Part shown: in pieces, positions 11,341 to 21,998 of the stretch
Layout: every line of letters starts with the position of its first letter
Numbering within the stretch: the first letter of the stretch is position 1
DNA from: Dryas octopetala
Taxonomy: Eukaryota; Streptophyta; Magnoliopsida; Rosales; Rosaceae
DNA: 64,000 bases
Assembly: GCA_963921425.1 (NCBI GenBank)
Contig: OY992840.1
Coordinates: 1,924,501-1,988,500 of the forward strand
Reading direction: 5' to 3'
The notes under the pieces: generated by a model
Told to the model about the DNA's origin: nothing
Databases searched by the model: none
Seen by the model: the letters and a program-made list of their open reading frames with translations, nothing else
Made by a program: the position numbers and the translations under genes

Positions 11341-13138
11341 TAACCCTCTGAGCTCTAACTGTATCCAATTTACGACTGTCATCGAAATCATAACATAAGT
11401 CCACTAGATATGCTGCCCCTGAAGATCCACAAATAAAAATGCCTCTCCATACGGTTCTTGACTAGTACCACTCTCACGGTATAGGCCTCTCGATTCTCCA
11501 TGACCCTTGGTCTCAAAAAGGTTTCTTTCAATCTTATAATCGCTTGTACTAAAGATGAATTCGACGTATATGAAAGATTGGGTAACATCCTTCAAACCAT
11601 CACTTACTCGTTATCCATGGATATGAAAATAAGTTTTCATCGTGAACTAAAGAATCACCCTCAAGCTCCTATCATTTCCTTAGAAATGTATGATGTACTA
11701 CAAACCAATTTCAAATCCACAAACCAAACTTCCATCATAAGATAGTTACATCTTCTTAATGAACTAACTCCTCATTACCATCCATCAAGTCATCCTTGAC
11801 CCCAACTTTTGAAAGGTTAAAATCACTCAAGTTAAATTCACTTTAAAATTGATCTTCGTTTCACATGCTATTGATGTATGATATTCTCCAATTTCTGTTA
11901 TCAACGCTTACTTGGATCGCTTTCTATCCATACTTTTTATACTCATGTTAGTTTCTCATTTCTCCAACCATTCCTCATATCAAGTCATGTTACTCTGCTC
12001 AAATCTCTTAGCTTTCTTCAATGATCATCCAAAATAGAAGAACACCATAAAGCCCATAATAATTAATATTGTATCCTTATTCCAACCTATGAACATGGTA
12101 TTAACATTAGTTTTACCCAAAGCATTATTCTTATCATAAACGAAATTTCTATTAGGAAGTTATAAAATCCAATAATAAATTCAACTCTTCATATTATTTC
12201 AACCGTAGACGAAACAAAGGATACTCTTAATCCATTAACTTCCCTTCAGTTTAACCACGTAACTTTGCCCATGATAAATAAATTCGCCAAAATAGATATA
12301 TCATCCAATAAGCATCTCCTTTTAATACAAATCCAATAAGTACATTACTTGCAACTTTTCCTCCACATATCCATTTTCCAATCTGTAAACATATATCCTT
12401 GTTTATCTTTAATTTCATCAAATCTCAACTCCAAATTACAAGTACCATTCCATATCAAGACTTGCCATCTATCCAAACATAGCTTACACTTTTATCAATT
12501 CTTTGGACATCTTTCCTCATCACAAGACACCAAGCTTTCCTTCCATCCACATATTACTTTCAATAATTTCCTTACTTTTTAGTACACACTTAGTTTGAGA
12601 TTAATTTTACTTAAACAATCATTCTAACCACAAAGCATTATCAACTAAAAATTTTTAATCACCCATAATAGTTGCAAACTTTCGTATTTCCATCAACTTC
12701 CGTTAAGTTTAATTATGCTGCTTCCTTGATATTTTATCTCATGACGACAGAACTATAAATGTCCAACAATATCACTAATCTTAAAAATTCAAACTCGTAC
12801 TCGAACTTTTAATAATGCACCATCAACACGATTTAAGCATCTGAGTATAAAACACCATCAAAAATTTGAGTATGATCAACACAATTTAAGCATAAATGTT
12901 AAAGTAGCTTCTATCGTCACTTTCCCTCACGTACTGATTATAATAAACCTCAAGAGCAAGAGTCAAACTGAATACAAGAATACCACAATCATAACACTTA
13001 ACATTAATCACATAAACTAACCTCTATAAACTTACCACATACTTTTTTGAGGTCGGCCACGTCGAGTAGGCATATCCATAATTTGTCACTAGAGGAACCG
13101 TTTCTATATACTAGAGGATGCACACTAGGTGCGAAGTC

Positions 13139-14333
13139 TACACTTTGTCAGCAGGGCTTTGCAAGGAGCACAACTAAATGATCTTTCTAAATGATCAACT
13201 AAATAAACATTCTCATGATCTTTCTAGGGATGTCAATCTAAATGGGAAATCCTACCGAAAATTTGACAGCACCTCCCTGGTAAATTGAACAATCTCACCT
13301 GTTCAAAAGTCAAATAACACTTCTAATTTTAACAGCCAACCTCAATTGCAATCCAAATAAGGGCCTCAGACCCACACTAAGTAATATCTAATCTAGTCAG
13401 AGCACAACTAAATAAGATTTACACTCATATCTCATTATAACAATTATTTTAGAAACCTTGATCCCAAAATACCAATAAGCTGGGGATGAGGAAACTCAAA
13501 TGTCTCGACGTGGTGCGATCCGACCTCAGTGATCTCTAATACGTAGGGGAAATGTTAAAACCAAAATATGAGAATAATCTCAGTGAGTGGACAAAAATAA
13601 ACTTTAAAACCTTTCCTTTGAAAATCATTTTATAAAAACTGCTCATTCTCTTTAAGCTCATTCTCTTTGAAAGCCCCTAGTTTTAAAACCATTTCGTAAT
13701 CCATTTTCGAAATCATCTCAAATCTGTGAGTCTTCCTAATGTATAGTAAATCGCATAAATATAAAATATGTAGAGGTCTCGAAAGGATGCAATGCATTAG
13801 AAATAAATAAATCCTCATGTGCATTTTGTAAAAAGCATTCAACTGGAAATTCAAACTCTGAAAGATATCATACTCAAACATAAACCAAAACTGTTAATCA
13901 TTCTTTAATAAAAAAATTAAAATTTGAAACATGAAAATCAATCTCTGAAAATAACAAGGTTCTCAAGATGAAATCGATATTGTCAACTGTATATAAATAA
14001 TTTAGGCTAAAAACTTTCATCTCAAATAAACATCGATATACTAAAAAGGCAATAAAACTGTTCAAGATGAGAAATATCAAATATGAATTGAAATCATCTT
14101 TGTAAACTAATAACTCAAAACACTTATACTAAAAACTCACACTATACTTGTACCCGGGAAACCTGGCCATACACCTGTGCTGAATCCTGCATTACATAGG
14201 CATGCAATTATCTTGGCCATACACACATGCAGAGAAATCTCCATACACGTGCATGCAAACCTGGTCATATGTGCACGTAGAGCAGCCCCCAAAGGACGAG
14301 GCATCCCGACACACGGCCCAAATCCTATATGTT
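13139..14333 (-). mobile_element. Old Ty3-type LTR remnant (family H, copy 2)
   Basis: It is similar over its full length to 889-2090. It has the same 'ctttgtcagcagggctttgc' start and the same run of 'ggccatacac...cacgtgcag' repeats (about 14165-14285). It stops abruptly after 'cctatatgt' at 14333, where CACTA sequence begins. No coding capacity. Confidence 0.6.
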
Positions 14334-14379
14334 CACCAACACAATCCATTAGTTGCGATTTACACGATCGTGCAAGCAT

Positions 14380-15029
14380 TCAAACCTCTCGGGCAGGTCC
14401 AAATACGAGAGGTACCTTTTTGCATAGCTCTGACTTGAATGCTTTCCATCTGTCGTGAAACTTGGCCACCACGATATTTTTTATATTACTTTGACAAGCC
14501 AAAGTGTTGGGATCAGGCCAATCCAATGTGTCTTGCATCATAAGTTTGTGAGCTACCTATTTGAATAGCAAAAATTGAGAAAGAACACCAAGTTTAACTT
14601 TACCTTTATAGTATTCCATGTCTTTCCTATATCTAGAATTTCATCAAACTTGTCCCAACTAGGGACATCAATAGTAAAATTAGAAGGATCCCTAGTAGTA
14701 ATCCCAATGAAGCTTGCAAACCGTGCAACTACGTCCCTCTCACCACCTACGGCTTGTCCAAGCTCGTTGAATTCTACTTTTTTTGGGCCAAAAATAGCAA
14801 ACTTTTCTTTATTTGCCCCTCTTCCATTCCTAGCTTTTTTAGTTGGCCTAGAACTGTCATTTGCCCCTTCCTTGTCGAATTCGTCATCACTTGGAGCCCC
14901 AAAAAAGTCCATCAACATCTCATTACATTGGTCGGATAACAAATCCCCACCAAATGGTAGGCTGATCTCATGGTTTGCCCCTAAGGTCGTGTAAGTTTCC
15001 CCTGTTGAAGACAATAAAGATTGATGCAT
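14380..15029 (-). CDS. CACTA-associated transposase_24-like protein
   Basis: A second protein often encoded by plant CACTA (Ptta/En/Spm) elements. Exon 1 runs from an ATG at 15029 to 14604 and exon 2 from 14556 to a TGA at 14380-14382. The intron has GTAAAG and AAATAG ends and joins the frame in phase 0 (WNTIK then VAHKLMMQD). The joined product is about 200 residues. It shows the family pattern: a charged low-complexity start (RPTKKARNGRG), then a globular part with NELGQAVG...VARFASFIGI and DVPSWDKFDEI, then KFHDRWKAFKSEL. Transposase_24 proteins are usually longer, so the C-terminus is probably truncated. It lies downstream of the transposase gene on the same strand. The family call is from memory of the pattern, not from a search. 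Confidence 0.6.
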
Positions 15030-15730
15030 TTTGTGAAATCTCCTACAAATAAAAATGATATTATAAAGTTGTAATAATCACCATATCAAAGAAAGACATT
15101 GGAACTATGATCTTCAACAAAGGTTGGATAAAATTCCTATTAGTATTTCACCACTACATAGAAGTCGCTTGCTCTAGATTTAGTTTTCCACAATGGAGGC
15201 CACTCTTCCAAAGCAGAAGACAAGGAAACCTAAATTCCCTCAATATCTGTTTGGTTTAAGGATAAAGTGTTATGTGAATATATATATCCTTATCACTTAA
15301 GTGACTTGAATTGGAGCCAAATCCCAAAAAATTTGCAAAGAAGCGGGTGTCCCAGATATTCTCCGCCCAAGTCAAAATGTTGTGTTTTGATTCCTATTTT
15401 TCTATTCCCCAAGTCCCAAATATATATTATAATATAAACATAAGTTATAATTTTTTTTGGTCAAATATATGTTATAATATAAATAAATGTTATATAAAAG
15501 CAATGGGAAAGCTTGACTAAGAGGTTTTGTGTTTGGTGGTCATGGTTCGAATCACAGGAAATGCCAAAACCTTCTGACTTTCCTTTAAACTTTTTTTATT
15601 GAACACATAATTATTATATATATATATACATACATAATCGGGGTGTGTTCAGGGTTGGGGAACCCATGTAAAAATTTAGACAAATCGATAATTGATTGGT
15701 CATCTAAATTATGCAAACAAATACAGTCCT

Positions 15731-15956
15731 TCAATTATGTCTGGAATGGTACAAACACATATCAATTAAACGTGAGAAATTGACCAGTGTAAATCCATAC
15801 TCATCAACTGTTAGTCCAGGACTTCGGGTTGACTTACAATTAACCCAATCACAATCAAACAAAATTACTTTGCGACCATGTGAATAGTCCAACTCAATTA
15901 TGTCCGTTACTATACCATAATAATAATTGGTCCCTTTCCTCGGGTTAGGATCCCGA
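15731..15956 (-). pseudogene. CACTA transposase, DUF4216 end (split by element B)
   Basis: The frame reads NYYYGIVTDIIELDY, RKVILFDCDWV and DEYGFTLVNFSRLI, the hallmark of DUF4216, the C-terminal domain of plant CACTA transposases. At 15956 it is interrupted by element B. On the far side of B, from 28233, the frame continues upstream as QGKIDNYASAR. When one copy of the CCCGA duplication is ignored, the DUF4216 coding sequence is continuous across the site. The gene is broken by the insertion and by other lesions further upstream. Confidence 0.8.
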
Positions 15957-17277
15957 TGACAGGACCGCCCCCGGATTTCACTCTGAAACCCAGAGAGGTC
16001 CTGCGGGAATCCAAAATCAAGGAAAATCCTACCGAAAATTCGGCAGAACCTCACCTGAAAATGGACTAACCCAAAATTTCAAGACCTGTTAAAAACACTT
16101 CTAAGACAGCAACCACCTCTACCACAACCAAATAGGGTCTCAGACCCAACAATCTCACAGAAATCCAACTTAAAATTTGCAGGGTGGTTATCAGAGCTGC
16201 TATTCTATTACAAGGAATTTTTACAAAAATTAAATGGCGCCTACAAGGTCCAACTAAGGAGATGATTGCAACTGCCTCGACGTGTTTGGCTCGACCTCCA
16301 CCAAATCTACTACCTGGGGGACAATTTAAGACAAAACAAATGAACCGTGAGACAACTCAGTGAGTGGACAGTTTAACGGGAAACATAAGTAAGATTTCTG
16401 TTCCAGAAAATCCTTCAAAAACCACGTTAACTCTAAAACCTCTCGTTACTGTTTGAAATCCCCCAGTTGTAAAACAATTTCACAAGTCTTAAAAATGTTA
16501 TAAAACCCATGAAACTCAAGGAAAGATAACACATATCTCAATAGCAAATCATTTAAATTAACAAAGTCATAAAAATAATAATAAAATCGAAATCATTATC
16601 AAACTCGAAAAATATTTCTCACTTAAAATCCATACTCAAACTCTGAAAATACCAATTTCATTTTCCACCATGCTATATACCCTGAATAATCCTGGCCATA
16701 CACCTGCGCGGAATTCCTGCATCGCACAGGCAGGCAATATCCTGGCCATACACACGCGTGGAGTGAAATCCAACACGTGCAGGCAATATCCTGGCCATAC
16801 ACACGCGTGGAGTGAAATCCAACACGTGCAGGCAATATTCTGGCCATACACACGCGTGGAGTAAATCCAACACGTGCAGGCAATATCCTGGCCATACACA
16901 CGTGTGAATAAATCAGCACGTGCAGGCAATCCTGGTCATACGTGCACGCAGAGCAGCCCCCAAAGGGCGAAGCATCCCGACACACGGCCCAAAGCCTATA
17001 TGTGTGCCGTGATGGGTCCCAAAGACCTATGTATCTGAAAATCTGAAGGGTACTGCAAAGGGTGGTTTGAAAACCATTTTTCCATAATCAAATCATAAAA
17101 ACATTTTCTCACGGATAGAAAATATCTTTATCGTTCCCAGAAACTTTAAATCCTCAATCCACAATGCATAAGCAAAACTAGTAAAATAGTCCTTAATAAA
17201 TCTTATTCAAAACACATAAAACCAATCAAATATTTGACCATAGGCTAAAATATGAAATAGTCCATATGTATAAAAAT
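15957..17277 (-). repeat. Left LTR of element B, first segment
   Basis: The 3' LTR of B up to the insertion point of element A. It contains a G-box minisatellite at 16736-16930. Segment 16622-17277 matches 26490-27089 of the right LTR. Confidence 0.85.
16736..16930. repeat. LTR minisatellite with CACGTG motifs (element B)
   Basis: About four direct copies of a 46-50-bp unit containing 'atcctggccatacacac' and 'aacacgtgcaggc'. Each unit holds a CACGTG G-box. The right LTR has the same array with one unit fewer (about 26600-26745). Confidence 0.9.
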
Positions 17278-18240
17278 TGTTGAATGTTTTCTTAGAACAA
17301 AATAAACATCTATTTCATTCCAAGTATACTCGCAAGTGCACGAATCGCATCAGTAGCAAAGCGTACAAGCACGAGGTCGATCCCACAGGGAATGGTTAAT
17401 ACACAACAAATCAATTCAATTAATCAATAGAATAACTAAATGGGGGGTTTTAAGAGATGAAAACACACGCACACATCACCACACGCACACACCCTTTATT
17501 CTATCTTGCAATGTTAAGTTTTCAGTTCAAATCAGATAAGCATGCAATAACCATCCAAGGCTAATGACAGTTAATTTGAACACAACATATTAAAGTTTGA
17601 CTGCTAAAAAGGTTTGGCTAGTTACTTTCTCGCAATTGTTCTCCTAATGCATAAACTAAGAGCTTCTTGGGCCTTCCTTAGCCAGTTAACCTACATGTTC
17701 CCTAGTTCAAGCTAAGGCAGCTGTTACCCATGCAGGAGTCATTAAGTTTTATGAGAACGTCAAACATGCACAACATATAAGCTTTGACTATTTCCTTATA
17801 GAGGTCGCCCAACCCCACTGCCAAGAATAATCCCTTATTCCCTTGTTACTTGTGGTTTAGTGTCTTTGACTATTTCACAGCTAAACCTAACAAATAAACT
17901 AGATGCAATTACCCTAAGGTGGCCAGTCAAAGGATGCAAACAACTAGTGACGGGTTCTAATAGATAGTGGAAATTTAATACGTGCAAACATCAAACTAAC
18001 AGACCAAGAGACGGATAAACGATTTGTTAAAGCATGCAAATCCAATAATCAACCTACAACTAACATGCAAGATAGAATAAATAAACCTACATAATTAAAA
18101 TAGAAAAGAAAATCTGAATAACATAAATAAATTTCCAATCCATGTTGGAAAGCAAACTAATTAAACAAAACAATTAAAAACTAGAATCAAACAAAAGAAA
18201 TAAGAATTCCAAAACAAAAATAAAAGAACATCCCTAGAGA

Positions 18241-18331
18241 GTGGCAGCGGCGGCGGCACAAGGTGGCAGCAGCGGCGGCACAAGGTGGCAGAGGCGGCAC
18301 TAGGTGGCAGCAGCGGCACAAGGTGGCAGCG
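18241..18331. repeat. GGC-rich minisatellite in LTR of A
   Basis: Repeats of 'ggtggcagcggcggcacaa' with small variations, about five units. The second LTR has the same array at about 22962-23052. Confidence 0.85.
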
Positions 18332-19316
18332 GCTTGACACCTTCCTCCTCCTTCGGTTCAGCAGAAAAATAAAGAGGGAGAGATGATGGTGGCTACGGCA
18401 AGGGAAGAGAAATAATGGGGGCTGCTAGGGTTCCTAGGCTGCGTGAGAAAATAAAGAGAAAGAAAGGAGGCTAGGGTATTGGCGGCTACAAAAGAGAGAG
18501 AGAGAACAGCTAGGGTTTCTGAAATTTCAGAGAGGAGCCCCCTCTCTTTGAGCTATAAAGATATATTTATAGAGGAGAGTGGGGCTGAGATTTCTCTTTC
18601 TCTTCAATGTGGGATAAGTGCATTCCTTGCACACCAAGACTTATAATTTTCATCCAAGCATGGGCCTTGGGCTGATTTGGGCTCTTTTTGGGCGTAACTC
18701 CCTTTTCAGCTCGCGGAACTGCTGCGCTACCTCCACTAAAATGACCATATCTTGAGCTAGAAAACTCGGAATCGAAATCCGTAAAATTCCCTGCGAAGCT
18801 AACATCCGTATCTTTCCAACCATATATGGCATGCTACCTGATTCGTTTTGGAGAATTACAGAATTGCTGTCGAAATTGGTGCTCTATTTTCTAGGGTTTT
18901 GACTTCTTTTGCAGCTAGGATTCCTTGGGCTTTCTCTTTGTAGGCGTGATGGGCTAGGGTTTCCTTTAAAAGAACATGGGCTGGCTGCAACAAGCAAGTG
19001 GCGTGATGGACTTTAGGGATGCATGGCTTGCATGGCTTGGGCTCTACAATTGGCGCATGGCTTGCATGACATGCGCATGCATGCATGGGCTGCCACCTCA
19101 CCATTCTTGTGGATTTCGACTTCACCTAGGCCCAAAGCCCAATTGACTTCATGACATGATATGGTTGACCCTTGACCATTGACTTTGACTTCCAATTTTA
19201 CCCCTCTCTCCTTCTTGGATTCGAATTCATTTCTTCCATCTGATTCCATGGATGTCCACCACCTTCTAGAAGCTTCTGGAACCTTGACTTGATTGAGTTG
19301 ACTTTCACCAACCTTT

Positions 19317-19616
19317 CCTAGTCCAACTAGGATTTCTTGTAAATGAAGATTCCTTATCCATTTTGACTTCTCGTAATTACCATATTGCCCCTGGAGTCTC
19401 CTAGTGTCATTAGGACTCCTTCCCCTAGTAGGGTTAGGTTTCCTAGTTCAACCAGGAATTCCTGTTCCAATCAGGATTTCTCATTTCTGGCTCGACAATG
19501 ATGGTTCTGGACTTGATGTTTCCTAGTGTGACTAGGAATCCTCATTTGACTAGGATTTCAGTTCTTTTCCTGGTTCGACCAGGAATTGACCCATTTTCCT
19601 AGTTTGACCAGGAAAT
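19317..19616. promoter_or_regulatory. Array of short palindromes in U3 of element A
   Basis: At least six imperfect palindromes with 3-5-base loops, such as CCTAGTccaaCTAGG (19317-19331), GGAGTC...GACTCC around a CCTA/TTAGG core (19393-19419), TTCCTAGTgtgACTAGGAA (about 19520-19538) and TTCCTGGTtcgACCAGGAA (about 19567-19585). On the minus strand the LTR begins at 19769, so the array lies about 150-450 bases into it, within the expected U3 enhancer region. The other LTR has the same array at 24038-24337. Confidence 0.6.
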
Positions 19617-19769
19617 GTCCCAAAACGGCTTCATTTGCTCATATTTCCTATTTATGCTTCATTCGACCTAAAAACATAAAAACAAGACAACAGACACAAA
19701 AAGATCGAGTTCTAACACTCTAGGTTAGGGAGTTAGTATCATAAAATAGCGTAAAATGAACACTCATCA

Positions 19770-19783
19770 CACCCCCAAACTTA
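19770..19783 (-). other. Polypurine tract of element A
   Basis: AAGTTTGGGGGTG on the minus strand, directly before the LTR start TGATGAGTG. Similar 'cccccaaactta' runs recur at about 20667 and 21498 inside the element. Confidence 0.85.
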
Positions 19784-21974
19784 GACTTTGCTAGTCCTCG
19801 AGCAAAGAAAATAAAGAAAAAGACTCAAAGACTCAAAAACAAACTAACTTTCCCAACAACTGACATCATGAGAATGACCAACAATAACATAGTAGAGCAA
19901 GACGTATATAACATTTATTCTTCAAATTCTAATACTGCTTCAAATAACATACCTTACTCCTCCATTGTGCATATAGGTCATTCTCTTCATAACCCAAGTG
20001 TTGGACAAGCAAGAAATAAATCAACATATACAAAATAGATTCAACTCCAATCCTCACCAAGGCATACCCTCAACAATAAAGCACTCAAGAATTGGGTTGA
20101 ATTGTGCACTCAAAGGATATGTGAGAGAAGTTATGTAATCAAAGAGAAGTAGCTCACATATTAGCATGAAAGATAGGCACATTTGAAAGGAAATAAGATC
20201 TCAAGGAAGGAAAAATCAAAATACTTGAAATAAAATCAATAACCATAAGCTTCCTTCCGTCCTAGACTCCACATTAAGAACTGCACTTCTCTTAAAATCA
20301 ATTAGGGCTTCATAGGGGTTATAATGAAGGCTTAGGGTAAGGTATGATATTGAAATGAAAGGGATAAACAAAGGGCTATAAACTATGGAATTACAAGAAC
20401 AATAGAACATTCTGAGGCATACCTTGCTTCTTTGCACATCATAGCTTGAACTTGAACACTTTTGTCCACTTCTTCTTTTGAAACCGTCCCAACGATTTCT
20501 TTCTTTCTTTTTTTTTTTTTTTCTTTTTTTTCAGGGCACGGCATATACAATTAAGCACATTTCATTTTCTTCTCCTTCAAGCTAATCATAATCATTTATT
20601 TACAACCTCTATCTTAATTAATGCAAAACCATAGTTAAGGGTAAACGGGTAGAAGGGGTATAGCACCCCCAAACTTAGGGTTTGGGTATATAGTATGGGT
20701 AAACAAAGAAAAAACTATAAGGCTCAAAAGGGTTAGCTAGGGATAAAACTCATAAGGGTTGGCTTTTTTAGGCTATAGGTAAAACAAACATGGCCTAAAA
20801 TCATCTTCTAAGATTCATGTAGTTATAAACATGTTTTGCCTAGAATAAGAAAGAAGTTCTAGTTCATTGATAAAAAAATATATATACATTTCAAGCATTT
20901 GATCAAAAACAATGAGATCATACAACGACTTAAATAACAAGAAAAAAAATAGAGTCATGTACAACACTCGCGAAATGAAGGACAAGGCTCAAAACTTCAC
21001 ATGGGTCACATAAGTCTACTCTAAGATGCATATGAATCACTAAATCAAGCAAATCACAACTCAAGTTCATGAAAATAAGGTCCAATCACATAGAATCATA
21101 AAATAGGTTATGAAACAATATTAGAAAAAGAAGAATACATATCATACACACAATGCTAAACATGCTTCTCAAAAGTCATAAACAATCAATCAACTTGTTG
21201 GGGACTCAAAAACTAACCAAAACACACAAAAGACTCAAATCACTTTAAAAACAATGTTGCAACAAGGTTCTAAAGATTCAATTCCATCATTAGGGTGAAA
21301 TGAATTTTAGAAGATTTCATTTTGATGTGGGATTTGACTCCCTAAGTTTAAAAACAAAAGAAACAAAACTTTTTTTTTTTTTTTGAAAAATGCCCTAGAG
21401 GACCGGACCTCTAAAGCCAAAACGAAATATTTTTTTTTTTTTTTCAAAATTTAAAAACTAAAAACCTAATAAACAAGCTACGACACCATTGCTTGCCCCC
21501 CAAACTTAAATGATACATTGCCCTCAATGTATACAAATTAAATGCATGAATGCTCAAAATAAGCAATAGGGAAATTGCAACCAAATAAACACACAAATGA
21601 AATAAGATGGTCAAATGAAGCAAGAATAGAGGAATTGTTTACTTGTGGATGCAAGTTGGACACTCCAAGTGTAGGCGCGGCCTCCTTGGTCTCTATTGAT
21701 CTCTTGGATTCTTGAAAAAGCTTGGGTTGCCTCCCAATAAGCGCTTGGTTTACTGTCTTTCAGCCTGACATTGCCATTCCTCTACTTGCGTCTTCTCTTC
21801 CTCTTTCTCCCATTGTTGCTTTAGGCATCTACAAAAGCAAACACCAAATCAGTAGAGAATATACTTGTAAAGTCACGACATTTATTTAAACTAAAAACTA
21901 ACCAAAAACAAATCTAACTAATATATCCTAATTCTAATGATTAATCAAATCAATTCATTGATATTAGACACCAT
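19784..21974 (-). other. Non-coding internal region of element A
   Basis: AT-rich, with two long T or A runs (about 20508-20531, 21370-21384 and 21430-21444). It has no frame with gag, protease, reverse transcriptase or integrase motifs on either strand, and the only frames seen are short and look like chance. The two inner 'ccccaaactta' runs resemble the polypurine tract. Confidence 0.8.
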
Positions 21975-21992
21975 TCCCCGGCAACGGCGCCA
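21975..21992 (-). other. Primer-binding site of element A (tRNA-Asp)
   Basis: TGGCGCCGTTGCCGGGGA on the minus strand, six bases from the LTR. It is complementary to the last 18 bases (with CCA) of plant tRNA-Asp as I remember it. Confidence 0.88.
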
Positions 21993-21998
21993 AAAACT

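Larger units (their letters stand above)
7646..13138 (-). mobile_element. LTR element G remnant, interrupted by a solo LTR
   Basis: An LTR fragment on the minus strand covers 7646-8517 and 10372-10731 and ends GGTCGGGTCGTTACA. A polypurine tract follows at 10732-10747, then the typical 'ttccgtcctcaaaattta' phrase. The 2.4 kb to the right (10748-13138) looks like internal region without any recognisable gag or pol; it is AT-rich and full of short chance frames. At 11311-11340 it carries a stretch matching the 5' half of initiator tRNA-Met. The element is old and broken, its left end is not identified, and no primer site was found. Confidence 0.55.
14334..15956 (-). mobile_element. CACTA (En/Spm) transposon, 3' part
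   Basis: The left half of a minus-strand CACTA element. It holds a small transposase_24-like gene (14380-15029) and, at 15731-15956, the end of the DUF4216 domain of the main transposase gene. Element B is inserted at 15956/15957. No CACTA terminal repeat was found at the left edge, where the sequence meets an LTR remnant. The span 15030-15730 is AT-rich and shows no further coding sequence. Confidence 0.7.
17278..19769 (-). repeat. 3' LTR of element A
   Basis: 2492 bp, TGTTGAATG...ACTCATCA on the plus strand. It contains a GGC-rich minisatellite (18241-18331), a CATGCA-rich cluster (19019-19090) and an array of short palindromes (19317-19616). Confidence 0.92.

Noticed and set aside
16736-16930. 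A CRISPR-like array of spaced repeats
   Set aside because: The units are contiguous, with no unique spacers, and lie in a plant LTR. It is a minisatellite.
18650-19249. Three minus frames repeated at 23371-23970
   Set aside because: They are the two LTR copies of element A. The frames overlap and have no domain.
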